Made by a program: the position numbers and the translations under genes
Notes under the pieces: generated by a model
The model's database searches: none
What the model saw: the letters and a program-made list of their open reading frames with translations, nothing else
What the model was told of the DNA's origin: nothing
Shown: piece after piece, positions 30,964-42,284 of the stretch
How positions within the stretch are numbered: the stretch's first letter is position 1
Layout: each line of letters starts with the position of its first letter
DNA from: Mesostigma viride
Taxonomy: Eukaryota > Streptophyta > Mesostigmatophyceae > Mesostigmatales > Mesostigmataceae
Direction: 5' to 3'
Assembly: GCA_009746045.1 (NCBI GenBank)
Contig: RPFO01001898.1
Location: 186,001 to 250,000 of the forward strand
Length of the DNA stretch: 64,000 nucleotides

Positions 30964-32530
30964 CTACTGTTCCCCCTCCCCCCCCACATCCATTGGGACT
31001 AACCCCGAAGAAGTCCCTGGCGAAAAAGCCACTGCTGGAGGGTCGCGAGGGAGCGAAGAGGGTGCAGGAGCCTGATTATCATAGGGGAAACCTGAGGGTC
31101 CTGTCTGCACAGCATTCAGCCTACTAGGGGTAGCTGAGGGAATGCGTCCTGGAGTGGGACGAATAGGAGCACGCTGAGGGGTACGAGGAGGGCGAGCATC
31201 GGGATGAGGGGGAGAACCAGAAAGGAACTTGGGGCACTCCGCCTTAAGATGGCCCGCCTCATGACAGTGATAACACGAGATGTGAGACACATCCAATGTA
31301 GATATATCTGTAACGCAAATATCTAATTCTTCTACATATGCCTATTCTTCTTCAGGAGTGAGGACAAGGTTATGAACCCTAGTACACAAAGGAGCATGAG
31401 CATACATGCAATCCGCAACACGGAGGAGATGGGTAGGAAGAGGAGTGGTAAAGAAATCTGCTACTCTTAATAGACGCTGTCGCACATGCTTGAGGGGCAG
31501 ATCAGTGAAACGGTAGGCAGAGAACTGGCGTTTTACCTCACGTAATAAGGGTCTACTGAGGCCTTGAAGAAAACGAGCACGTACTTCTGCGCCCGACAAA
31601 TCCCTAATTCGTACCACCTGTGCATCAAATTCTTTCATATACTCCTTAAACGGTTTAGTACCTTGCTGCAAAGTACCAAAGGCTAATCTATCCTGCCAAT
31701 CTGCATCAGGAGGAACTAAATGGCTCTCTCTAACCGCTTAAACAATCCTGCTACTGAGTTAGGGTAGGCATGAGAGGCCAAGGATTCACACTGAATGAGG
31801 TTAGCAAGCTCAGGGGTAATACAGGTAGTAAGATAGTGAGGGACTAACAGCATCAGGAGACGCCATCTATTATGATTTTGCCACGACTCTGTGTTCTGGG
31901 TAAGCAACATAATAAAAGTGAAAAACTGTTGAGGGGTAGACTTGACATCCAATTGGGAAGGTTAGCAAAGAGGGGAAGAGCAGGGGGCTTAGGGGATGGA
32001 AGAGTCAGTTTTACCCATAGGGCCACTATCTTCCACTGCTACATAAGAGGGATAGAAGGAAGGAAGAGGAAAGGTTTTGGATAGGGGTCGAGAAGGGGCC
32101 ACCGTTTCAGACTGGTGCCCATAGGAGAAAGGAACAGTATATTGCTCACGAAGGAGGAGTAGGCAAAATGATCATAATTTCTATCATCTAGGGCATGGTG
32201 CTGAAATCACTATTACTTCTAAATCAGCCACACGGGTAGGGACCTGGGCTGCCTCATAGGCCGTCTCAGGGTAGGACCAGGAAGCAGGGGGTAAAATGGA
32301 ACTGCACTAGGGCGCCAGAGGGCCGACAGGGGCAGAGGTACGACCCGTGTTAAAAGCAGGCATGGAAGGCACAGGTGGGAGGAGGCCTAGAAACATTGTT
32401 AGAGTGAGGACCTGCTGGGGTTGGCCAAGGTTGCAGAGGGGCAGGGGCCTGGTTCAGGTAAGGAGGGTCATCACTAAATCTGACTTGCATACGTTGTTCA
32501 AAGGTAGGAGGGGTGACAGAGGGACGACGA

Positions 32531-32574
<44 letters not shown>

Positions 32575-32658
32575 GTTGGCATTATTAGAATTATTAGTGG
32601 TAGGTATAGGTGACATCTCTCCACCCACTAGATCCATGTTCAGTTTGAGGAAAAACAA
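30964..32658 (-). pseudogene. gag: Gypsy-1 gag
   Basis: Minus-strand segments in different frames make a gag order. MDLVGGEMSPIP starts at 32658, followed by an Asn run encoded by a trinucleotide repeat (about 32530-32575) and a Pro-rich stretch. A capsid-like part lies at 31342-31952 (STPQQFFTFIMLL, KPFKEYMKEFDAQVVRI, RARFLQGLSRPLLREVK). A CCHC knuckle (CYHCHEAGHLKAEC) with a Pro/Arg-rich tail ends at 30964. Gag packages the element RNA. Breaks occur near 31700 and 31960-32350 and include stops. Confidence 0.72.
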
Positions 32659-33785
32659 TTAAGGTTGCAATAAGGAGGAGGACAACGCCCTAATTTAAAG
32701 CAAGGAAAGCAAAAAGGAAAAACTTTTAATGTCCTAAGAGAGGAAAACAAGTAAAATCAATCCTTTTTAATAACAGTAATGGATAGGGAGCCAAACTCTA
32801 AGGTGAGAGGAGTATCTACACTAGAGGAGGATGACACCGTAGGACGAGGGGGAGATGGAGGTGGTGAAACCAAAACAAGGCTATCTACCGAAGGGCGAGC
32901 AAGAGGAGCAGGAAAAGAACGTCTTGGGGGTACAGCACCAGAGGTAGGGGCTGCAGGAAGGGTAGAAGTATAGTGACAGGGGGAGGACGTATTGGCTCAC
33001 TGGCCCGTTGCTGGGCAGCCCTAACCTTAGGGGTATCAGTAGGGTTACCTTGTACCTTGAAGGCAGGGTAGGGGAAGACCGATCAGGTTTCATAGGCAAT
33101 AGTAGACACTGATATGGGAGTCGTTGAAAGATGGCGCCCAAATGGTCGTCGATGACCAACGCCGTAGCCGAGGAACTCCTGCTGTGGGGTACAACACCAA
33201 CCACAAGGGTCTAAACGTAGGCATATACATCCAAGCGTAAAAGAGAGTGGAAGGCGATGAACAACGTTCTAGCATCGGCGACTAGCCGAATCTATTCCTA
33301 GGCACTTTCCTATTCTAGCCGATTCCTAATGAACGGGTAGGAGGCACTTGAGGTGGAGGAGGTCCTACCTCTCCTCCCCCCCCCACAAAGCATCTATGAT
33401 GCTCGCCTAGAGCTAACGAGCATATAAGAAAACGCAGCAGCATGCACGGAAAAGAGGTGTAGTCTAAAGGGACGCTAATCGTCCCACTATCCATCACTAT
33501 TGAACCGTCAAACCCACTAGCTAACGTCAAACAGCACCCAGCAATTAAGGAAATGCACACACAGAAGGAAAAGGAGAAGGAACTAGCTACGTGAGGGGTT
33601 ATCCGCTTTGAGCAGGTCTAACTTCTAGGCAGGGCGTGTCCCGAATCGGGCAGCACTACCCCCCTAGCTTGACGGCGACCCGCCCATTACCTGTCAAGAG
33701 GTTGTCTTCTTCTGTGCCCTGGCCGCGGAAGGCCTCTGGCGTATAGGTATAGGGTTGCAAGGGAACTTCGTCGCGTCTACCTAAA
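32659..33785 (-). other. Gypsy-1 leader between primer site and gag
   Basis: About 1.1 kb. Short minus-strand frames exist (for example 33315-33560 and 32881-33204), but none shows a recognisable domain. One copy of the TGTGGGGGGGGAG string lies near 33374-33386. I see no supported gene. Confidence 0.5.
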
Positions 33786-33797
33786 CCTCCGCTACCA
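33786..33797 (-). promoter_or_regulatory. Gypsy-1 primer binding site
   Basis: On the minus strand TGGTAGCGGAGG follows the 5' LTR after one or two bases. It is close to TGGTATCAGAG, the complement of the 3' end of initiator-Met tRNA used by many plant-type LTR elements. Confidence 0.65.
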
Positions 33798-33798
33798 T

Positions 33799-34374
33799 TG
33801 TTACGCCCTGGATCGACTCTATCCCAAACACCTCGCCTAACCTTACCTAAACTAGTGAGGATGCACATACCTAGGAGTGAGGAGCTATATTGGCTATAAG
33901 ACCTAGGACGCGACGACGCTGCTTCTCAATGCATTCCATTATAATACGCCATATACCGAATAAAACCAGGGTACTACGAAGGAAACAATACTACACTGCC
34001 ATGACCCAAGCCTATATGTGTTAATTCATTTAACACACGCCGAGTGCCATTCACGAAGGACAACTGCTGCATAAATGATCGCCGACAGGCGTGTATGCTC
34101 GGGCCGACATCGACCCTCGCCCACAGGACCAACGCACGTCCACAAGGTTCACACGCAGGATAAAAGGACCACTACAAAAGTACGCAGCGCGGCGCGACTG
34201 CACCGAACCACCATACTGTACAATTGCCACGTCACAAGGCCCGGTACCGACCGCGGCCAAAAGGTCCTTACTACGCATAAGCCTAGGAAAGTCAGCGAAC
34301 TGCTCCGGAATGGCTGAGGCAACAAGGGACCTAATTTACGTCCGTAACAACAACAAAAGTTACGCGACGTAACA
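33799..34374 (-). repeat. Gypsy-1 5' LTR
   Basis: 576 bp, TGTTACGCC...CGACGTAACA on the plus strand, matching 5994-6573. The right target duplication CCTTG follows at 34375-34379. Confidence 0.88.
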
Positions 34375-34379
34375 CCTTG

Positions 34380-34681
34380 GTGCACCTAGAGCAAGGGTAG
34401 CTTACATTCCCATCCTTGAATGAAGTAGCCCAGAGTGTATTAAAAGCCATATGCCCCTTCTCAGGGATATGTGCTACAGATACTCCCCACGGAGTTATGT
34501 TTCTAATTAATTAATAGCAACATTGGACCAGCTGTACCTATAACGTCTGCAACCCTCACCATGCAACACCAACAGCATCTGGCAACTGCTAACAGTGACA
34601 ACGTTCGCAAAGATGTGACGACAAGGCCATGGGAGACCCTTATGTAAGTTCGGGGGGTTCCTAGTCCTGCAGTGTACTTAA
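34380..34681. other. Spacer between Gypsy-1 and element G
   Basis: I see no gene or clear repeat here. It ends with TTAA (34678-34681), the proposed left target copy of element G. Confidence 0.5.
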
Positions 34682-34912
34682 GGGGAGGTGGCACCCCAAA
34701 AACCTTAAAATTTGACATATGCTAATATCACTTGAAATTCATTTGCACAATGCTGAATAATTATTGGGGGCACTAAATAACATCTCTAGTGAGTTGGGGA
34801 TGCACTTGTTGGGGGTACTACCCCCATATATACGCCAATAATGCGCTATAAATAGCAAAACTAGACGCTATTTAGGGCTGGGTATGCCCCAGCCAATGCA
34901 CTTATTTGTTGG

Positions 34913-35626
34913 TGTAACAAGCAAAAATGATCTGTTGTTACACCCCTTGTTTTGTGAACGTTTGGCGTTTAATTGAGGACTTTTGGATCAGTATTTAGAA
35001 AGTTATGAGATTTCTGAGACGGAGGTACTTGGAACTTAGACTTTGTCAACCGACTGTCAGGAGCCCTCATTGGTCGTGGCCTGATCCACGTGGGGCTATA
35101 GTTTGTTGGTCGGTACTACCAAGTCTTAAATGATCCTTTGGGACTTTAGTGCTTACTACAGATCTGAGATCTCACGAATAGATTCTGCCAGGCTGGTTGC
35201 GGTGTTGTTCTGTTTTGTGTGACTAGGATGGATACGAAGATCTTGTTGAGAATTCCATGATTCTGATTGGTTCCTTTCAGGCTAAGGTTGAGGCTAGCTC
35301 GACAATCACGTCGATATCATGGACGTGGGGTCGCCATTGTCACTACGTTGGTTTTGATCCATCATGGTATAATAAAGCTTGTCTTTGTTGTCCATTCATA
35401 AAGCTCTTTGGTACTAGACTACTTGCAGTTCCACAGAAGGCGTCTAGGGCACACGCTTGTCGTTGTGTCTACAAGGGGTTGTGGTTCCTTTAATCACGTC
35501 GCTGTGGAATCTTCACCTCAACGTTGCCTGGATACTTGAAGTTCTGTGACCCAAGAAAGCAACCCAGGTAAAAGATCTTACGTATTGGACTATGGATGAT
35601 GTTGATGATCATTTTTAGTCGTTACA
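34913..35626 (+). repeat. Gypsy-2 5' LTR
   Basis: Starts TGTAACAAGC and ends AGTCGTTACA. It contains a 78-codon open frame (35257-35493) that is identical in the other LTR. That identity is explained by LTR homogeneity, so I do not call it a gene. Confidence 0.9.
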
Positions 35627-35643
35627 TTGGTATCGGAGGATCT
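35627..35643 (+). promoter_or_regulatory. Gypsy-2 primer binding site
   Basis: TTGGTATCGGAGGATCT follows the LTR directly. TGGTATCGGAG differs by one base from the complement of the initiator-Met tRNA 3' end (TGGTATCAGAG). Confidence 0.8.
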
Positions 35644-35706
35644 CTACTTCGGTGTTTCTCTTGAGGTCATAACCTTCCGGGTAGTACAATGTTGAAAAGA
35701 TGTCTG

Positions 35707-36419
35707 AGTTAGGTGAAATAGTGGCACTATTTCACCTAACTAAAACCTGGCCCCGTGGAGGGGGAGTCGAATAGACCTGGAGACAACCGCCTAGGCTAGT
35801 GCACGCAAATGATATTGCGCCGGAACTGTCTCTGGCAGGTTTCGAACCCCTGACCTCCAAGGTGCACAGGTCTTAGTTAGGTGAAATAGTGCCGGAACCT
35901 TTTTGCCGTTGGGGCAAATCGGGCCGGAACACTATTTTGCCCGGATTCACCACTTCCGAGCACCCAAGTTAATTCGGCCGAATTAACTTGGGTGCTCGGA
36001 AGTGGTGAATCCGGGCAAAATAGTGTTCCGGCCCGATTTGCCCCAACGGCAAAAAGGTTCCGGCACTATTTCACCTAACTAAGACCTGTGCACCTTGGAG
36101 GTCAGGGGTTCGAAACCTGCCAGAGACAGTTCCGGCGCAATATCATTTGCGTGCACTAGCCTAGGCGGTTGTCTCCAGGTCTATTCGACTCCCCCTCCAC
36201 GGGGCCAGGTTTTAGTTTAGGTGAAATAGTGCCGGAACCTTTTTGCCGTTGGGGCAAATCGGGCCGGAACACTATTTTGCCCGGATTCACCACTTCCGAG
36301 CACCCAAGTTAATTCGGCCGAATTAACTTGGGTGCTCGGAAGTGGTGAATCCGGGCAAAATAGTGTTCCGGCCCGATTTGCCCCAACGGCAAAAAGGTTC
36401 CAGCACTATTTCACCTAAC
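35707..36419. mobile_element. Composite foldback element with perfect palindromes
   Basis: This lies in the Gypsy-2 leader, flanked by TGTCTG at 35701-35706 and 36420-36425. A palindrome centred at 35977/35978 has arms of about 240 bp with no mismatch seen (roughly 35737-36218). A second one, centred at 36317/36318, has arms of about 100 bp with one mismatch seen. A collapsed version lies at the left end (35708-35741). The repeated end is GTTAGGTGAAATAGTGCC. The spacer between palindromes carries a tRNA-like B box, GGTTCGAAACC (36107-36117, and inverted at 35838-35848), so it may derive from a SINE. Confidence 0.8.
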
Positions 36420-36720
36420 TGTCTGCCATCCAGGAATAATCATGGAGTTGCGGCAAACTTCAGGTGATACAGAGAGAGGGCACATCCCGATGTGAATGTC
36501 TTACTCTTTCTCACTGAAAGTCAGCCGTAACCGTGGTTCTACTAGGTAGACGATCGCGACTTCATGTGGTAGTATGAGTGGTTTGAAGACACAATCACCT
36601 GTACACCCTACTGATCCAAGTGCAAGAGATCCATGACCATCTCGTGAACTTATTGCTAGGGAAGGTGCTGAGACAACTACTCTTACTCCACGGCGTCAAC
36701 TGGATTTTAATCGTACTTCT

Positions 36721-38330
36721 ATGTCTGAAGTGAGGCGGGCCTCGTTGTCTGTTGGGCCCAAGTTTTCCGTCATTGCATCTGGTCTACAACCAGGCGAGCC
36801 ATCGCTAACCGGCGTGGGTCGAGGAGGGTCGCTGTCGCCCAGGATCACAAGCGCGCGAACGAGTCCGGTGCCGAGTGCATCATCATCGTTCCTCTTTCCA
36901 GTTAATACCACGCCAGGACGAGACGGGACCAGATTAGCAGCGGATCGCCTCTCAGCAGCTAAACTCAGGTTACAACAAGATGAACAACACGCAGCAATGT
37001 ATAGAAAGATGGTGGAGGAGGTGGAACAGGATGTGGGAAGACTTCGTCAGAGAATTGAGGAGGAGGAGGCGGCCATGCGTGACATGGTTGCTGGAGTGGG
37101 GAGAGAGGCTCCTACTAGGTTGGGTGACAGAGGGGTTCTACCTTATCGTACCGCAGTTACTACGAGGAATGAGACGCAGGATAGCGATAGGCAGGATCCA
37201 GCGCAGACGACCTCGGTCACCTTCACCACGCCCGCCAGCGACGTCCCATGAGTGACCGTCACTATACCACCGCATCAAGGTTCCGCCCCACCCTTTCCAA
37301 AAATCGAATCCGTAGATAAGCTGTCGCTTACTAACCTAACCCATCGCAGCTTCGATCATTTCTCTACTGTACTCGATTTCAGGACGTGTTCGCTATCCAC
37401 TTTGCCAACTACGGTAAGAGAGCGGAAGAACGACTTTCCCTGGACATCTAGAAGAAGATGGTTCGACAGCGAATGAGTGACAGTGCAGCCGACAGGTTTG
37501 ATGAGTTTTTACGATCCACAGCAGGTAATACTTGCAAGGATTTGCCATCTCTCATGCTTTCATTTCGACGTTTTCTACTTCCCCAGGACCAGCTCCGTCT
37601 GGACCGGGACGCGTTGGCCAACTGTACCCAGGCAGGCCTGACGCTACCACAATACGTGGAGACGTTTACCAACGTCCTGAGGGCCAAAATCCCCCAGTGT
37701 TCTGATTCAGAGGCTCTCCACAGGTTCCTTCATGGGCTCTCCCCTCAAGTCAGGGTGGATATTGACAAGCATTTCTCCCCTTACGACTATGTCGAGTGGA
37801 AGTGGGATACAGTGCTGTCTTATGCCCTTACGCTGTGCCGTGTACCCGACTTTTCCCTTAAGTGGGAGCCCACTGCAGGCAACCAAGCATCTGCTGTCAA
37901 GAAGCCCATGAACCAGCTGAATGCTGTGCCATGGAGCAATCCAAGGGTGCCTGTTTCACCTGTGGCCAGCTTGGGCACTTTGCACGGGATTGCCCCAAAC
38001 GAGACCAGTTTCCTGCTGATACCAGACTCAGGCCCGCAGGGGGTGCTGCCCTTCACTAGGCCACCCAGTCTGCCTCCAGGAGTGAACCAGAGCGACCATG
38101 CACAGGATGCAGCCTGGATTCAAGCCCAACTTTCAGACGTCAGGCAGGGGACCCTTCCAGCCAAAGACCTTCAGCAGACAAGACCGGAGGAGGATGGTAA
38201 ACGCCCTCTGGCACCTTCTGGCCGAGGAGGACGAGGGAGATGGGGGAGAGGATGACCCAGATGAACAGCAGGTGCAACCTTCAGTGGGGAGCTCGTCTTC
38301 AGATCAACCTCCTGAGCTGCCAAAAAACTA
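36721..38330 (+). pseudogene. gag: Gypsy-2 gag
   Basis: The ATG at 36721 opens a Ser-rich N terminus with a coiled coil (LRLQQDEQHAAMYRKMVEEVEQDVGRLRQRIEEEEAAM). A TGA at 37249-37251 and a TAG just before 37458 interrupt it. The capsid part is at 37458 on (SFRRFLLPQDQLRLDRDALANCT, LPQYVETFTNVLRAKIP, ALHRFLHGLSPQVRVDI). A CCHC knuckle (CFTCGQLGHFARDC) lies in a second frame near 37950-37995. A Glu/Asp-rich tail in a third frame ends at 38331. Order and motifs are standard Gypsy gag; the frame changes make it defective. Confidence 0.75.
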
Positions 38331-38390
38331 GTGGAGCCCCCAGGACTACGTCCAGCAGTGGAGCTGCAGTGGAGCTGACTGGTTTGCCTG

Positions 38391-38905
38391 ATGTGCATGT
38401 TCGCCCTGAACAACCTGTCTGTTTCTGGCACTGTCCCCTCTTGTGGCCCTCCTACCCCCAGTCAGCTTTTGAAGTTTCAAGCTAGGCTGTTAAACGTGCC
38501 AGTCTCTTTGGCCCAGCCTGTATGTCTCTTCATGATTGACTCCGGTGCAGGGAGTAACTTCATCTCTGCTTCTCTGGTGCAGGAGCTGCATTTGCCAGTA
38601 CTTCCTCACCCTGTACCTGTCAGGGTCCAATATTCTGATGGTCGGCAGAGTAACTCACCAGGCTATGTGCACTTGATGTTCCAGGTGTGCCCATCCCAAA
38701 CCCTGTCAGTCACGGCAGACGTTATTCCACTCACTGCTGCTGACGTGATTCTGGGGATGCCATGGTTGGAGTGTGCTAATCCTGCCATTTTGTGGGCTGA
38801 GATGGTGGTACAGTTTCAGGATGGGTCAGTGTGGGACGCGACTACGGTGGTAAAGGGGGGAGAAAGACCAGCCACAGTGTGCTGTTCTACCAATGAGGCT
38901 GTTAA
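38391..38905 (+). CDS. Gypsy-2 aspartic protease domain (cut by element F)
   Basis: The reading frame includes the retropepsin motif CLFMIDSGAGSNFISASLVQ, then ADVILGMPWLECANPAI and a strand ending VWDATTVV. It stays open to the TTAA at 38902-38905, where element F is inserted. Joining at TTAA (GCT GTT AAT GAT) continues without a frame change into the RT ORF at 40250. The protease and RT therefore form one polyprotein. The start at 38391 is only the first in-frame Met after a gag frameshift; the true N-terminal boundary is unknown. Confidence 0.8.
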
Positions 38906-40249
38906 CCCATACCCCGTGCAGCCATTTTTGACACTTTCAGACCCCTAAAATTGCCAAAAATCATAACTCATAGACCACAACTCCAAATACCCTCAACCCA
39001 GGTGCCAAGAATATCTACACTTCAAGGGCTTTCAGAATCTCTAATAATATCATGGTTCCAATGAGTGGTTTGCAAGATATTCACAGTCAAAGTTGGACAA
39101 AAGGCGAACTTTTTCGAGCAAAAAAAAGTTGACCCCCCCCTAACTTCCCAGGGAGGGTAGGGAACCTCAATACCAACATTGGGCAACTTAGTTGGATAGT
39201 CCAATGGTGGTTTCCTTGGGTCAGACCGCACGGATAGCCCATCGGACCTATATAATATGCTCACTTACGTGTGTGGGTTACGCGCGCGTAAGCAGCCATT
39301 TATGCCAGGCAATGTGTTTATGCATTATAAACAGCCACAATAGACTTCCAAAGGTGCTGGGATACAAAGAAGTTGCTAAACCTGCACTGACAGGATGGTA
39401 TCCCCCAAAGAAACACCATAAACTGAGCAGATATGGGGCTAATGCCGCTCATACAGCAGGCATTGAAACCTGCTGCAAGTGGCATGGTATACTACTCAAA
39501 CAAAGATGTGTAAACGACAGATTCCCGTGCAGACGACATGCAAAAACGTTGCCGAACCTGGCTTGATGACGACCTTACCGGATTCCGCGGGCAGGCACCC
39601 TCATATCTCACACATACTAATGCTCTACAGGCATAGGCCGCCATAGCCGCATCATGCATGCATCCGCCATGATGACTACGCCGATATTCCGTGCACAAAT
39701 GACCAGCAAACGCGTCCGCAATCCCAGCAAACGCTGCAGCGGATGTCCCGTACCAAACCTGGATGCTCGGGCTGGCGCAGACTGCCCGGCCATAAGGAGA
39801 AAATCGAAATATAGTAAGCTACCACTCATCCGTCACTAGCAACCAAGAAGGCAGTATTTTCCTACCTGTATTTTCCCAATCCTAAAGATCTGGCCATGCC
39901 TGACCGAAGAAAAACACGCACCGTCATTCTGAGCAACATTCTGAACCGTTTCATGCCGCGAGGCGCAAAATTTCCATGATAACGGCACGTTGACAGCCAT
40001 ATCTCGCTACGCGCGCGCGCGAGTGAAAATTTCCCGCCAAAGTCACGTGATACTTTCTCAATGCACATTGTAATTACCAGGCTATGGCGTATATACCCCC
40101 CAAACCTATGCATCACCTTCGTCCCTAAGTGTTCCCAGACCCACCGGACCACTGACATCCGTACTGGGTGGCGCGGCGCTCGCGTAAGATTTTGCCACGT
40201 GGCGGGGGGTGCAAGTGTATCCAAATGGATACACTTCACGGGGTATGGG
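38906..40249. mobile_element. TTAA-targeting DNA element F
   Basis: Perfect 13-bp terminal inverted repeats, CCCATACCCCGTG (38906-38918) and CACGGGGTATGGG (40237-40249), are flanked by TTAA at 38902-38905 and 40250-40253. Removing 1344 bp plus one TTAA restores the Gypsy-2 protease-RT frame. A perfect hairpin (AAGTGTATCC/GGATACACTT, 40213-40236) abuts the right repeat. There is no transposase ORF; non-autonomous, piggyBac-like by target and CCC/GGG ends. Confidence 0.85.
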
Positions 40250-42270
40250 TTAATGATGGGAGAGGGGTTGCAGGTACTCCAGAGAGGGCCCAGGAACCTA
40301 CCAGGGAGGAGAAACGTGCAGCTCTGCTGAAACATGTGTGGTCTGCCAAGCACACCCTGTCTTATTTAGCCACTTACCCAGTGGACCACGTCTTCCTTCT
40401 GCATCTGGTGCCCAACTCACCCTCTGATGAGACCCAAGGCCACACGGTGAATGCAGTGAACCCAGCACCAGCCGTCACAGAGGAGGAGCAAAAGCTACAT
40501 GATGCCCTACTGGACAGGTTTGCTTCTATCTTTGAGGACAAGATGCCCCAGTATCCCCCTGAAGGCCCTATCACTCATGTCATCAAACTCATGGATGGTG
40601 CCAGGCCCCCTTTTGTGCCCATGTACAGGATGGGGCCAGCAGAGATGGCAGAACTGAAGATCATTCTGACTGGCTTGTTGGAAGCTGGGCTCATTCTCCC
40701 TGCTAACAGCCTTTTCAGCTCTGGGTGTTTGTTGGTTCCCAAGCACGATGGTGGATGGAGGTTGTGCATTGATTTGAGGGGCCTGAACAAGGTCACGGTG
40801 AAGTCCAAGTACCCTTTACCCAGGATTGATGAATTGCTGGAGAGGACAGCTGGAGCATCTTATTTCACCAAGTTTGACCTCAGGCATGCCTTCTGGCAGA
40901 TCAGAGTAGCCACTGAGGACATTCCCAAAACGACATTCTCCACGCCATGGGGTCAGTTCCAGTGGACAGTGATGCCCATGGGGGCCTCCAACAGCCCTGC
41001 TACAATGCAGATGTTTGTGAAAGCCATCTTTGGCCACCTGACAGGAAACTCACTGCCCCAAATTTCCCCTGATCTTAGGAACCCTAGGTTCAAGGACATT
41101 GCCCACCTTTGTGACCCTGCAAGACCTGTGTTCAGGACCTGCGTGGTGGCCTACATGGACGACATCCTGGTGCACTCAAGGACCTTCAAGGAGCATCTGG
41201 AGAACGTGGAGGAGGTTCTGAAGGTCATCCAGCAGTACCACTTGTCCGTCAAGAGGTCTAAGGTGGAGTGGGGGCACGAGGTGGGGTTTCTGGGGTACAA
41301 GTTGAGTTCCTTGGGTATGACACCTGACAGTGCTAAGATTGCTGCCATCTTGGAGTGGCCAGTTTTGCAGTCTGCACATGATGTCAAGTCCTTCCTGGGT
41401 ATGGTGGGGTGGTACAGGCGCTTTATCCCTGACATGGCTGCCATCTCCACCCCCTTGCTTGATTTGATCAAGAAGGATGCTCAGTTTGAGTGGACAGATA
41501 GGTGTCAGCAGGCCTTCGACCTGCTCAAGCAGAAGCTCACCACCACTCCTGTGCTGGTAGGACCCAATCCTGATCTGCCTTACCAGGTTAGGTCAGATGC
41601 CTCTCAAGGCGCCATAGGTGCTGTGCTGATGCAAGACCATGGGTATGGGCCCCAGCCAGTAGAGTACATGTCCAAGACCATGAGCTCAGCTGAGCGCAAC
41701 TATCCTGTGCATGAACAGGAACTGTTGGGTTTAGTAGTGGCATGTCACAAGTGGGAGCATTTGCTGAAGGGAGCCCAGTTTTCTGTGGCTAGCAGTGCTA
41801 CGGATGGGCAGGGGCAAGAGTCTATCACGTTGATGACAGATCATAGGCCCTTGGTGCATGTGCTGGAGCAGAACAGGATGAGCAAGAGGATGGCTGGATG
41901 GATGGAGTATCTGGGAGGATTTCAACCTTTCTCGGTGCAGTACGTGCCAGGCTCACAGAATGTGGTGCCAGATGCCCTATCTAGGAGGAGGGACCTGATG
42001 GGAGAGTTCCATGAAGATTTGGACATCTGTGCTGCTATGGTGTCAGTGGTAGAGTGTGGTGCTGTCACTAGGGCACAGGCTGCTAGTCAGCAGGCTTCCC
42101 AGCTACGTCCTCCCCCTGTAGAAGCTAGTACTAGTTCTGAGATGCTCATTGACCAGGGCTCTGTCCCAGGGTTGACAGGCGTCCGGGGGGAGGAACAGTC
42201 ACTGCAATGCAGTTCTAAGGGGGGCTCTGTCATGGTGGTCAGTCCACTCCCACGAAGCAGCCAGGTGTAG
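40250..42270 (+). CDS. pol: Gypsy-2 reverse transcriptase and RNase H
   Basis: Open frame with FEDKMPQYPPEGPITHVI lead-in and YRMGPAEMAELK. RT motifs are LCIDLRGLNKVTV, YFTKFDLRHAFWQIRV (A), MGASNSPATMQMFV (B) and YMDDILVHS (C, near 41152-41178). Connection FLGMVGWYRRFIPDMAAIS follows, then RNase H (VRSDASQGAIGAVLMQDHG, ERNYPVHEQELLGLVV, LMTDHRPLVHVLE) and VVPDALSRRRD. It copies element RNA into DNA. An extra stretch of about 38 residues between B and C contains GNSLPQISPDLRNPRF, paralleled in Gypsy-1. The ORF ends with a low-complexity tail at 42270; integrase follows in another frame. Confidence 0.88.
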
Positions 42271-42284
42271 CTCCCCACAAGGGA

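Larger units (their letters stand above)
5994..34374 (-). mobile_element. Gypsy-1: complete but multiply interrupted Ty3/Gypsy LTR retrotransposon
   Basis: Two similar LTRs (5994-6573 and 33799-34374) bound the locus, and the 5-bp duplication CCTTG lies immediately outside both ends. The element reads on the minus strand: 5' LTR, tRNA primer site (33786-33797), gag, protease, RT, RNase H, an H2C2 zinc segment, a Pro/Ala-rich 3' ORF, a polypurine tract and the 3' LTR. It contains Copia-1, Copia-2a (which holds element C) and the tandem block 25960-28291. Subtracting these leaves about 9 kb. I could not find the DDE catalytic core of the integrase between the H2C2 segment and the 3' ORF. Many stops and frameshifts make it non-autonomous now. 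Confidence 0.85.

Noticed and set aside
32350-32658. Asn-rich host protein
   Set aside because: The Asn run comes from an ATT/AAT microsatellite, and the frame lies at the gag start of Gypsy-1.
35257-35493. 78-codon ORF identical in both Gypsy-2 LTRs
   Set aside because: The identity is expected because LTRs are copied from one template. No domain seen.
36070-36130. tRNA gene in the foldback element
   Set aside because: A B box is visible, but arms do not pair into a full cloverleaf. Kept only as a SINE-like hint.
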